64,000 nucleotides of DNA, from positions 16,412,624 to 16,476,623 of the forward strand of contig NC_016134.3 of the NCBI RefSeq assembly GCF_000005505.3, given 5' to 3'. The position numbers were made by a program, and so were the translations under genes. Source of the stretch: Brachypodium distachyon (Eukaryota; Streptophyta; Magnoliopsida; Poales; Poaceae). A model generated the notes under the pieces. It was not told where the DNA came from, did no database searches, and worked only from the letters and a program-made list of their open reading frames with translations. Positions 36,901-47,401 of this stretch are shown in pieces; within the stretch, counting starts at the first letter, position 1, and each line of letters starts with the position of its first letter.

Positions 36901-39900
36901 ATTAAGAAAAGTCAAAGCAGTAGCATAAGCAACAAACAGAAACTATCCAATCAGTTCTCTATTGCTCAAATACTGATATTCATTGTGCTTGCCTAAGCAG
37001 TAGCATAAGCAACAAACAGAAACTATCCAATCAGTTCTCTATTGCTCAAATATTGATATTCATTGTGCTTGCCTTATACCATTGCCAAGTACAAGGGAAC
37101 CTGAAGAAGTAGACCCCAATTTGTTCCTAACAATACAAAACCAAATGGTGCAAGTGATAGCTTACAGTATTTATTTTCTTCAGTACACACACCCCTGAAT
37201 CCATATCATAGTCAAAGACAGAGGGTGGTGTCTCCAGTGAGCTATAATGGAACCGAATAATAGAAGAATGGAACTGTGACTCCTCAGGTTCCACTGCATA
37301 TGCTGGATCAAAGAAATCAATGACTCGTCCACCCTGAAGTTCCCCAACTGACTCTCCATTGGCCTGTAGGCCATATACAGTTACTTTTGGTAGACCATTC
37401 TCACGTTCATAGACAGCAATATGATTCTCAAAGAGCTGGAAGTCCTGAATTTTCACGCTGAAAGGAGTGTCAGGTTTTTTGTGCAGTTATGGTACTTATG
37501 TTTCAATGGGCGATGCAGCATCACCGATACATAAATTTTTCACATTAATAAGAAAGAGCAAAAGTACAGCCAATTAAATTTGTAGACTAAGAAGGTGCAG
37601 ATTGAATAACTTATGACAATGTCGTGTGCAATTATCCATTAGGTGTAGCTTGAGTAGTCATCATACATTTCACAAAGGGTATATATTCATCATTACCATT
37701 TCTACACTATTTACCTAAGTACATAATTCTCCAAAAACATTTTGAGCGTACTAGATAAAAAGGGCAGCCCGGTGCACGTAGCTCCCGCTTGTGCAGGGTC
37801 CGGGGAAGGGTCCGACCACTTTGGGTCTTTTGTACGCAGCCTTTCCCTGCATTTTTGCAAGAGGCTGTTTCCAGGACTCGAACCCGTGACCTCATGGTCA
37901 CAAGGCTACTAGATAAGAATCTAAAATATACTACCATCAAGCTTATTACACACTTCCTAATTCAAAAGGAAAATAACTGAGCAAGCAAATGTATATTCAA
38001 ATCAGGAACTTTCACATTGTCATCTTACCAATGATTCATAGGTCTGAAAGTACTGCAACATGAAAACAGTAATCGACATGTTCCAACAAGTTACAAAATT
38101 TCAGTGAGGTCCAAGTGCATTAGCTTGTGATTTATGGTGTTAATTCTGTACTTATCAATTTGTAATGGTAGTACAACTACAAGAATCTTTCAATTCATTT
38201 TATCAGCAAACTTCCAAAGAAAAAAGGTCTACTGTGCAGTTGTGAAATATCCTTGTTCTTCAGTATCCATATATACATAATAAAGACCTTTTTATTATCT
38301 GTAGATTGTCCATATGAACACTAAAACAGAGCTCAGAGAAATCTGAGGCTGGTACAATGAAAACGTGTTTACGTTAAGGTAGATACAACTAACAAGTAAC
38401 AAGCGTTTGAAAACTGATGCTAACATGCTTCTTTTTTCAGAGTTGAATGCATGATTGTACAAGTTCATATATTCATCATAATCATTTCTATACCATCTCC
38501 AAATGAGCAATTATTAAATCAATAAAACAACATAAACCAGATTATGTTGAGAATTTTCACCAAAAAAGGAAACAATCAAACTGACAAACGGTGCTGTGCA
38601 TCTGGTTATGATCTGGAAACGAAAAATAGCGACCTCTCAAACTGAAATAGCAATGAAGTTGACTACCTTTCTCTATGTGGTAGCAGGACAGTGACCTCAG
38701 CTATATTATTCAATGGGCAAGCAACCAATTCAGAGTTGTAGAATTCTTTACTTCGCCTCTTAATATAGAAATTGTTTCCGCTGTGACTGGCTGTCGTATC
38801 AATGCCATATACACAAGGTGTCAAAATAGCAAGTTCCTTGTTCCGTCGTTTGGATATGTCTAGGTAGAATATAAAGCTTGTGTTTTTGCTTTCTGATCCA
38901 ACAAATAAATATTGATTGCTTTCAGAAGCTTGAAGAGCAAGTGAAAACATGTCATCTTTTTCATGATATAGGCATATATCATCCGACTGATCAGATCCTA
39001 ACTTGTGTAGCCATACCTGCAATGAAAAAATCCATAAATAATAGGTACCGAGTCAATGGAACTATGACAAGCCTTGAAAAACACAGACATGCACGCTTGT
39101 CAGGCATTGATGTTAGTATCTAAACTAGCTATTAGAATGTCCAATTTGCTAACATCTTAGGACTCAAAAATAACTGATTAATCTGAAGATGCCACTGTCA
39201 TTTTGTTAGACTACAAATGAAGAACTCAAGTAACCTTTTTTTCTTTTCTAAAAAGGACAATGAAAGTGACATGTATGGAACAGTGCACACCACCACAATG
39301 AATAGCTTGAGAACAATGATGACATAGAACAATTGCACTACTTAAATAATAAAACATCAACTCATTTATTTCTAACTTTTTACATGCTCTTCTACACTGC
39401 TCATGAGCACGAACCAGGAAATGTTTCATATGGCAGAAGTGTCAACATACTTTATCTGGTCGATGAATTCTGTCAATTGTTATGTAAACAAGGTAGTCAT
39501 CACCAGCCCACTCAATGTCAGAAGTAATTCCTTCAAGTTGTTGTTCAACATATTTTCCACTCTCCGCATCAATGACATAAACAGTATATATTTCATCACC
39601 CTTAGTGTCTTCTGCGTAAGCAACCAGCTTACTGCTGGGACTGACCTGAAATGAATATTAAATTGAACTACATATATAAGAAACATCGAAGAGATGTGTG
39701 CATGAGCACACAGTCACGCAGACATGGAGCAAGGGGATCCAAAATGATACTATACCTTGAAAGCCCCAATGCTGTAGTAGTCATGCCCCCCTGCCTTTAC
39801 ATTCTCATCTAAAAGAATATGCTCATCAGGTGCATTAGGTCCTGAGGGCATCACATCATCTACTGTAGTAGGACCATCCGTTGGTACAAGACGCCTACAG

Positions 39901-40852
39901 TGTTGCACGTACTCCTTGCCAGTCAATGTTCTCTCATAGTAGTAATACTGCCCTCTGCGAAGAGGCGCATCTGTATCATCTTCCTTGATTCTTCCTCTAA
40001 TTTCAGAAAATATTTCATCCTCGAGTTGTTTGACATCTAGAAGAAAGGATTGAAGAGATAAACTAAAGACTGTTATAGAACTTATGTGATGCTAGTTGTC
40101 ATGAACAGGCTAGTGCCTAGCGCCACGGCACAGGAAGACAAATTCCACTAGCAATCAAGCTGAACAGGCTAATAATCCAACAATAAAATTACACCGATAG
40201 ATCAGCAGCAGCTCAGGTTGATCTTGCCAGCACTAATAAGCATCAAATAGGAAGTATCCAGTGACCAGTATCATGATAAGTTACTCCCTCTGATCCATAA
40301 AAAGTGTCGCCCACTTAGTATAAAATTTGTACTAACTTAGTACAGAATGGCCGACACTTTTTATGGATCGGAGGGAGTACTATACAACCTGGGTGAAGCC
40401 ATACTAATTAAATATTTGGCGCAGAGACAAACACCAAAGCGGTTCGGTACACTCCACATTCCTAAGTAGCAATGTACTCGCATCACCATCAAGCAATGAC
40501 AAACGGACGATCCTCCCAGCCTCCAGTCCACAGTGACCAGGCACGTCAAGGTACACCAGCAGTGCAGCAGGCATACCCAGCCCACAGAATCAAACGGTCA
40601 AATCCAATCGAGCGAATACGCAACGCAAAGCAGAAGCTCCGCAACCAATGGCGGGACCGCAACTAGCTAGGCGGCTCTTCACGTACCGGACATGAGGGCG
40701 GCGGTGTAGTCGTTCTCGGCGCGGATGTGGGCGAGGACGTCCGGGTCGGAGCGGGAGTCGTCGCGGAGCCAGTAGTAGCCGTCGACGCGGACATCGCCGT
40801 GCTCCGCCAGCTCGCGCGGCACCTTCCTGGCCCCCGGCGCCGCGGCGGCCAT
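33946..40852 (-). CDS. Oligopeptidase B / protease 2-like serine peptidase (S9A)
   Basis: Eleven exons, listed 5' to 3' as plus coordinates: 40687-40852, 39756-40036, 39451-39645, 38667-39016, 37166-37457, 36196-36354, 35372-35737, 34747-34812, 34373-34421, 34166-34289 and 33946-34021. Total 2124 bases, 707 residues, the usual length for plant protease-2-like enzymes. The N-terminus has RVDGYYWLRDDSRSDPDVL, typical of the oligopeptidase B propeller. The C-terminal alpha/beta-hydrolase domain has the nucleophile in NGKSAGGLL (exon 7), a likely Asp in LNDPCVMYSEPAKF, and His in CELGAGHNSKSG. Oligopeptidase B cleaves short peptides after basic residues; no signal peptide is seen, so it is probably cytosolic. 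Splice phases all agree. No break was found. Introns contain an Au SINE, a MITE and an 80-bp tandem repeat. Confidence 0.92.
36917..37076. repeat. 80-bp tandem duplication in an intron of the peptidase gene
   Basis: Two nearly identical 80-base units, 36917-36996 and 36997-37076, each starting GCAGTAGCATAAGCAACAAA, with one difference (ATACTG versus ATATTG). The near identity suggests a recent duplication. Confidence 0.92.
37759..37906 (-). mobile_element. Au-type SINE in intron 4 of the peptidase gene
   Basis: On the minus strand it begins with a tRNA-like head (TGACCATGAGGTCACGGG, then GGGTTCGAGTCC as the B box). It continues with the CAGCCTCTTGCAAAAATGCA and CCCTTCCCCGGACCCTGC blocks typical of plant Au SINEs and ends in a short T-rich tail. 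Flanked by a perfect 10-bp duplication, TACTAGATAA, at 37749-37758 and 37907-37916. It shares its orientation with the host gene. Confidence 0.9.
40284..40377. mobile_element. Stowaway MITE, 94 bp, in intron 1 of the peptidase gene
   Basis: The ends CTCCCTCTGATCCATAAAAA and its near-perfect complement form a long hairpin with a small loop. TA flanks both sides (40282-40283 and 40378-40379). Confidence 0.92.
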
Positions 40853-41139
40853 CGCGCGCGGAGGGAAGGCGGAGATAGACCCACGAGGCCCGGGGAGGAG
40901 GGGGGTGAGAGGAGCCGAGGATGGCGCGCGCGGCGGCGGCGGCTGGTGAGGCCCGGTGGGGTTGGGCCGACGGTATCAGTGTGACAGTGTGGAGCAGCAG
41001 AGCTTGGGTGTGTCTGTGCTCTGTTGTAATGCGTGCATTCTTTTGACAGCAACTCTGTAATGCGTGTTGACTGTACGAGATTGGGACTTGGGAGTCGCGC
41101 CTGAGTAAAGAACGAGCCGAGGAGGTGCAACGTTGAAGA
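40853..41139 (-). promoter_or_regulatory. Upstream region of the peptidase gene
   Basis: GC-rich 5' UTR-like sequence from 40853 to about 40980, then ordinary sequence. No TATA box is evident. Confidence 0.35.
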
Positions 41140-42110
41140 GAGTGATGGTTGGGCCGGTGGCTTGTTCTTTCTTGGAAGAAAATAAAATCTCTGCCTACTG
41201 GGCTCCTGTGTCAAAACTCAAAAGGTTCCTGCACGATAATAGCAAAATCTGGCACACCATTGTTCGCAGAAAATATAATGCTCACAGCCCACACATTTTC
41301 AATAGCAAAACCATTGGAGTTTCTCAATTTTGGAAAGGATAGTGTCGGCTGCCCAATCTATAAAGTTTGCCTACATGTGGGCAGGGCGAAGGCAGGAAAA
41401 TAATATAGAGAGGGTCAGAATAAAAAGATGATTTATTAGTGAGGGTCAAAGCATAAGAATATGATGCTCATATTATGAAATTGCAAAGATTATACAAGTA
41501 CTTAAATAGAAATTCGAAATCATAGGGAGGGCCAAGGCTGGCCTGGTCCTGCCTCTGCCCCTGTAGGTGGGTGGTTGGTAATAGTAGAAATGTCAGATTC
41601 TGGGAGGGATATTCGGTTTGGTACCTCCCCCTGGCTGTTTAATTCTTCCCTTTGTATGAAATATGCCCCGTTTGTGGTTAATTAATCAAGCTCGGCTCCA
41701 TTCTCAAAAAAAAAATGCCATGAACAATTTCAAATTGTGGCTTCTATTTGGGATGGTCATACTGTTAGCTTACCTTTAGAAGGAATTTTTGTGCTGCCCT
41801 CATGGAGCAATGGTATGTTCTGGAACAGATTGTGTATAGTACCGCTCTCACCAATGATATTGGTGATATGATTTGGAAGTATAATGCTTTTGGTGTTTAT
41901 TCCGCTAGCTCCCTGTACAAAATCATCAACTTCGAGGAGATTGTATCTGTTTATATTCTTGCTGTTTGATCTTTAACTGTACCTCCAAAAATTCACATCT
42001 TCCTTTGGTTTTTACCTGTATTGGCTGGCTATCTAAAGCTACATGCCTTTTTTCCTTTTTGTTTTCTTACTGTATGCACTGAACCTGATTTCTTATTATA
42101 AGGAGAAGAG
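41140..42110 (+). mobile_element. LINE (non-LTR retrotransposon) 3' remnant
   Basis: The frame at 41195-41381 reads NSKIWHTIVRRKYNAHSPH and SQFWKG. The sequence resumes at 41572 with GNSRNVRFWEGYSVW and, in a shifted frame, MIWKYNAFGVYSASSLYKI and VPPKIHIFLWFL. This order matches the region after the reverse transcriptase of plant L1-type LINEs, including the zf-RVT domain (FWxD...IWK...G.YSV.SLY...P.K...FLW). It is broken by frameshifts and stops and by an inserted hAT-like MITE. Confidence 0.75.
41382..41563. mobile_element. hAT-like MITE inside the LINE remnant
   Basis: 182 bp with ends CAGGGCGAAGGCAGG and GCCTCTGCCCCTG. Flanks CATGTGGG and TAGGTGGG resemble an 8-bp hAT target duplication (6 of 8). 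Removing it restores a continuous LINE frame. The reverse complement of the same element is at 53989-54178. Confidence 0.72.
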
Positions 42111-42331
42111 GCCTTGGGCCTCCTGTTGATCGACAAAAAACAGATGTTGTGTTATTTGAGGGACACGATCCGAACTGGCAACGATACACATGAATTAATT
42201 CGTGTGTACATCATCGGAAAATCTATTCGTGTGTACATGAATTACCGTGGGAAGTGCCTTTCGTGCACCCGGGTGCAACCGCACGCTGACACTCTGAATG
42301 CTCAATTGCATTTATGTACTGTAGTTGAACG

Positions 42332-42520
42332 TCCATGATATTCATAAGATGACAATCTAAAAGCTCCTCATTTGAAGTTACATTTACTTGCTCATTTGTT
42401 CTCCTTTTGGAATTAAGAAGTGTGTAAGAAGCTTGATGCTCTCGTAGTATAGTTTAGATTCTTATCTAGCACGCTTGAAATGTTTCTGGAGAATCTTGAG
42501 TCTCTCCTTGCCCAAGTCGG
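42332..42520 (-). repeat. Inverted copy of peptidase intron 4, without the SINE
   Basis: The reverse complement of this stretch aligns with 37720-38035, the two flanks of the Au SINE. Shared strings include TAAGATGACAAT, GAAGTGTGTAA, AAGCTTGATG and TTAGATTCTTATCTAG. The 148-bp SINE and one copy of its target duplication are missing. Confidence 0.85.
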
Positions 42521-42545
42521 CACCAAGTTCAAATGCCGAATGTAA

Positions 42546-43152
42546 GGACAAGTCCAGCAGTTCTCCTAAATTTTTCCCCTATATCTCAAAATGAGGGACT
42601 CTCCTAAAAATTGCCCAACTTTAGCAGTTCTTCTAAAAGATCTCCCATATTCTATATTTTTAAGAATGTAACTATCATTTGAAATTGATCAACAATTTGA
42701 CAGCAATTTCATCGACTCCTTGCACAACTAGCTAAATTGCAGCAAAATAGAATCATCTACTCCTGGAATTGAGAGCAATTTAGCTAAATATTGCACAACT
42801 CTCCTGGTTCAGCAAAATAGAATCATCTAGTCCTGGAATTGAGAATTTATAATTTAGAATTAAGCTCCTGCAATCATCTACCGATGGAATTGAGAATCAA
42901 CTAGCAGTGCAAAATTCATCCCGCATCCTCCTTCCATCCCAATCCCTCCTCCTTGCACCAGGAGGGATCGAGCGGTTGCTCCTTGGCGTGGATATGGGAG
43001 GCCTCCATCGCCTATCTATAGGGGAGAAGGGAGGTAGAGTTGGAGACCCCAATTTTTTGGAGAGATGATTGCGGATCTGCTGGAGCTTCGTTTTGGGTTT
43101 TCTCCCTTAAAAACGCTATAGGGAAAGTGATTGGGAGCTGCTGGACTTGCCT
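42546..43152. mobile_element. Harbinger-like MITE
   Basis: About 607 bp. The left end GGACAAGTCCAGCAG and the complement of the right end, AGGCAAGTCCAGCAG, form inverted repeats. TAA flanks both sides (42543-42545 and 43153-43155). No coding content. Confidence 0.65.
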
Positions 43153-44984
43153 TAAGATGACAAATCTTCAAGGAGGCGGAGCCAGCGCTCCGTCAAAGCC
43201 TGGTGCTGTCGTCAAAGCCTGGGCACAGCACCGAACAAGCTGAAACAAACTATTATATTCCATTGATCGCAAGTAAACGGAGCCAGCACTTGCAACGAGT
43301 AAACAACAAAATCCCAAAATCCAATGGCAGCCGTACAGCAACAAACCACAAGAGAATTTAGAGAAAAAAATGGGCTAGTAAATCATATACTCCGTAGTAT
43401 TTCTCATTTGCCATCGCTGGAGGCTTTCGGGGTAATTGGAGAATTGGGGATTTTTAATTCAGGCATTGCCGGATTGGGGTTTTTTGGGGAGGTAGACGAA
43501 TTACTTTTTTTTTTAGCGTAGGTAGACGAATTAGCGAACAGGCCGCGTGAGATCAATCGCCCAGCAGCCAGGCCTGGAGGAGGGGACCAGTTAGAGGAGA
43601 TCGATCGATCCGCCTCAGGCTGCGTGAGATCAATCGCCCAGGAGCCAGGCCCAACCGCCTATAGCAGGCCCAGGTAAAAAGAAGAGGAGAAGCGTTGTGG
43701 ACTGTGGAGTAAAAAGGAAGGAAAAAGGAATTAGAAATCCGTCCCTTCCCACAGAATCATCGGGCTTTACTTTCCTTACTTTCCCAACCCCGCTACTGTA
43801 AAAAGAACTCTTTTGTTTTGAGACTAGCTAGTCGCCATGGTTTGCGGGAAAACTCTTCTCTCTCTGGTCTCACTTCGAGTCCTTCTAGAAGTAAATAAAG
43901 GAAATGCTTATTCAACTACGGCACTGTCGGACAACCGACCGGATTCAAGCCCTAGCCCCTCAACTCGGACGGACTTGTGGAAATCCTCGAAAACTAGTAT
44001 TGCTCAACTCACCTATCTATAACATAGAAATGTTGCATCCAACCCTGGAATCGAGAGGTAAAGAATAGGCTACCATACGAGATGAGACGACTTCATTCTT
44101 GGCTTTCATCCCTACGCTTAATAAAGATAAGGGATTGGATTTCATACCTTTTATTTAGAGCTCCGCCGTTCTGACCGGAAAATGTCACCTTCCACCATAC
44201 GTAAACCAAACCTCTTTGCTTTCTGGCTTTTCCTTCCTAACAAGGAGGCGGGATTTTGAAGTTCCTTTTTCCTTTTTGCTCTTTTGCTTTGAAAGCTTTT
44301 CCAAATTCTATGGCAGCAAGATTCGTGGCCCAGCTTTCGGAAATTAAGAAAGAATAAGTTTCCTGGCCCAAAAACTGGATCGAGCGGCGTTCCGGGAAAA
44401 ACGGATCGATGACGGATCTGTTCGTCGTCTTCGGGGCACACCACGTTTTTGGGCGCCGGAACGACAGCAGAACCTCCGGAGCTCCGACAGGTAGCGGCGT
44501 GGAGCCCGGGCACGTGCCCTAGGTGCCCCCACGGTGGCTCCGCCCATCAAGTAATCTCTTCCTCGTAATCTTGTTTTAGTATTGCAACTTCTTGAACGAT
44601 CTTTTTTATTTGCAGGGAACTTCTTGAACAATCAACTTCTTGAATTTTCATTTCTGTTGTTTACATGCATATCAAAATGGTTTTGAAACACTGTGCTATA
44701 TCATTGGTCCGTGGTTGGTGATTTAGACTCAAGTTATGCTATAGATGCCATAATATTCATGATTCATGTTTTGCTGCAGTGATAGATGATGGACTGAAGC
44801 TTGCCTCTCTCTTTTATTTTTCTGCGTGCCTTTTCTTCTTCAGACATCACGGCCTTCTTGATTGAGTAGTTTCTTTCAACTTTTCCAGGCAACACATCTT
44901 AATTGTTATTATTTGATTTACTAACTGCAGTTGTAATCAGCTCAAAACTAGTAATGAGAATTATTTAAACATTCAGATACAAGC
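43153..44984. other. Gene-free stretch, partly organelle-like in style
   Basis: No gene found. 43537-43655 contains two copies of TGAGATCAATCGCCCAG with a shared GCCAGGCC. From about 43830 to 44540 the sequence has mixed composition with short frames that resemble nothing I can name. Strings such as CTTTCATCCCTACGCTTAAT are reminiscent of mitochondrial intergenic DNA, but I cannot verify that. Confidence 0.35.
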
Positions 44985-45720
44985 AAGCAATTAGCTTAAG
45001 TAGCAGTTAGGTACATTTTTTCTGTACTGAAATTGGGACTTGGGAAGGTTATTTATGTAATTTAGTTGAAAGTAGCTAATTTATGGTCACATAATGACTG
45101 AAATGTGTGTCTGTTTGCTGCGCTAGACCCTCCATGAGCTCGCGGAGTTCATGGCCTCCTGTTACCGACCAGACCTCCGAGCCTAGCCACGCTTTCTGGA
45201 GCTGCATAACAGTGCCTGGAGATGTAACTGTCGTCCTGAAACAAGGAGAACGCTGGTTTAGACCTGAAACATGTTTCGATAGTTAAAAAACTCTGATATT
45301 TGATACTAGCAAAAGGTTTCAGCTTCACTACAGAGCACAGAAACACAGAGTAAAGGCAAGAACAGTGAATTTATCATGTGGGTACGAGAAGGGAAACGCA
45401 CGAGTAAAATCATTACCCTTCCCAACGACACGCTGAGCAAAAACGTGAGGGAAACTAGGCGCCTGGCGCGCGCCGCTAGATGGCGATATGCAGCAGCGTC
45501 CCTGCGCAGTCCCATATGGCTATGTGTATCATCTACATTAGAGCGCCGCTAGTTGGTGATATGCAGCGGCGCTGCTGCGCAGTCACGTATGGCCGGCCAT
45601 ATGTATATCATCAACATTAAAGGTATGCAATGGATATTGCCATATGTATATATCAACATTAAAGGGATATGCTGAAAAATCTGAAAAGGAGATTTCCCCA
45701 TCACAATATATATTTGAAAC
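44985..45720 (+). repeat. Duplicated block A, upstream of the isopentenyltransferase gene
   Basis: Two stretches are shared with block B: 44985-45350 with 52985-53345 (GACTTGGGAAGGTTATTTAT, GAGCCTAGCCACGCTTTCTG, ACATGTTTCGATAGTT), and 45428-45720 with 54190-54365 (CACGCTGAGCAAAAACG, GCGCCGCTAG, TATATCATCAACAT). The second stretch holds internal repeats of CGCCGCTAG and ATATCATCAACATT, and runs up to about 35 bp before the gene. Confidence 0.85.
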
Positions 45721-45755
45721 ACTCGATCGGGCGGCAGGCAAGCAGGCAGCATACC

Positions 45756-46616
45756 ATGAGCGTGATGGAGCAAAAGCAACAAGGTAAGCCCAAGGTGGTG
45801 TTCGTGCTGGGGGCGACGGCAACCGGCAAGTCAAAGCTGGCCATCGCAGTGGCAGCGCGCTTCGGGGGCGAGGTGATCAACTCGGACAAGATCCAGGCAT
45901 ACGCCGGGCTGCCCGTGATCACCAACAAGGTGACGGACGAGGAGTGTGCAGGGGTGCCGCACCACCTCCTCGGCTGCGTGCGTTGCCCCGACGATGACTT
46001 CACCGCGGAGGACTTCTGCAGGGAGGCCGGCGCGGCGATCGGGCGCGTGGTCTCCAGCGGCGCGCTCCCCGTCGTGGCCGAGGGGTCCAACCACTACGTG
46101 GAGGCGCTCGTGGACGGGGGAGGGGCTGCATTCAGCAACGCGCACGACTGCCTCTTTGTCTGGCTTGATGCGGCGCCCGAGATGCTGCGCCGGTGCACGG
46201 CCATGTGAGTGGACGACATGGTGCGGCGGGGGCTGGTGGATGAGGCCCGGGCGACGTTCGACCCTGGGGTCGCTGACTACACCCGTGGCGTGCGCCGTGC
46301 CATCGGGCTCCCGGAGATGGATGCCTACCTGCGACACGAGGGCGCTGATGATGAGGAAGAGCTGCTGGGCGCCGCGGTGGAAGAGATCAAGGCCAACACG
46401 TTCGGGCTCGTGCTGGAGCAGGTGGGCAAGATCCAGCGGATGAGCACGCTGGAAGGCTGGGACGTCCGGCGGGAGGACTGCACGGAGCTGCTTGCGCACG
46501 TGGTGGCCGGCGAGGGTGTTGAGGAGCTGTGGAGGATGAAGGTGTGGGAGCCCGTGGAGGACATGGTGAGGAGCTTCGTCGACAGTGACCAAAGTGGAAG
46601 GTCGCTGCAGTGCTAG
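45756..46616 (+). pseudogene. IPT: Adenylate isopentenyltransferase, one nonsense codon
   Basis: Isopentenyltransferases add a prenyl group to ATP or ADP, the first step of cytokinin synthesis. Single exon, 287 codon positions. Residues 19-26 are the P-loop GATATGKS. NSDKIQAYAGLPVITNKVT, GSNHYVEAL and the C-terminal VRRAIGLPEMDAYLR blocks are all in place. An in-frame TGA at 46206-46208 lies between RRCTAM and VDDMVRRGLVDEA, where grass relatives have a residue such as Arg. The frame is otherwise open on both sides to TAG at 46614. The truncated product of 150 residues would lack the second half of the substrate-binding region. The start at 45756 is chosen because similarity begins soon after. 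A TATA-like ATATATATTTG is at 45705. Confidence 0.85.
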
Positions 46617-47401
46617 TGGGAGTCATCTGTGTTCTACTAGCTCCTATATACTAGTCAAGTGCCCGTGCGATGCAACAGAGAAACAAATGATCCGTGGGTT
46701 AATACTGAGGATTTTAAACTAAAATGCCAAAGTCCCTAATTTTATTTGATAACCTTATGCTTATGTACACATCCTAACTGAATCCAATAATTAGTTTGTT
46801 TGTGTGGCCAAATAATAACATGGACAATGATAACTCTAAAAACCAAGGACACAAACCCTCTTCTCATGCGTGTAAAAATATCACCAATTTAGGTATAAGA
46901 TGGCAACAACATAAAAGTTTGATAATTTAAGAGTACCCTTTACGGATCTGTTGTGGTCTCATCACCCAATAATGCCCTATTTTTTACTTCGAATTTCAAA
47001 CACCATTCTGGTTAGTTATTATGTTTAGCAATGGCGACTATGTAGTGGAAGAACGGAGTACCTGAACAATTATTCATCGGAGCTATAGCTACAAATTTTC
47101 TTCCGGTAGATGTAACAAAAGAGCATGTGTCTTGGATGTAAAAATGAAGATGTACATCAACTCTGAATCATAAAACTGCATTTAATCATGTTGCGCTCCT
47201 CGTTATATATGACAAAACAGAAGACAAATGGCACTATTCATTTTTGCCTGCTACTGGTTGTACTTAAGTCTAAGGACACTGGAGATAACAAACTCAATCT
47301 CATATCTCCACATGAGCTGATGAAAAAGCATTAAGATTTTAATGCAGGAGCGAACGATGGGAAAGTGGTGCAGTTTAACACTTACTCCGTACAATAGCAT
47401 C
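46617..47401. other. 3' flank of the isopentenyltransferase gene
   Basis: Intergenic. 46653-46690 (ACTAGTCAAGTGCCCGTGCG, then ATGCAAC) resembles a string common at the ends of interspersed repeats in grasses. No ends could be paired. Confidence 0.35.

Noticed and set aside
38000..38060. A 15-base possible micro-exon in the peptidase gene, between AG and GTAAGATG (reverse strand)
   Set aside because: Direct joining of 38667 to 37457 gives HRESVKIQDFQLF, which fits the family. The micro-exon would add residues that relatives lack.
45831..46592. Minus-strand open frame of 253 codons across the isopentenyltransferase gene
   Set aside because: Antisense shadow of GC-rich coding sequence. The plus strand carries the P-loop and family blocks.
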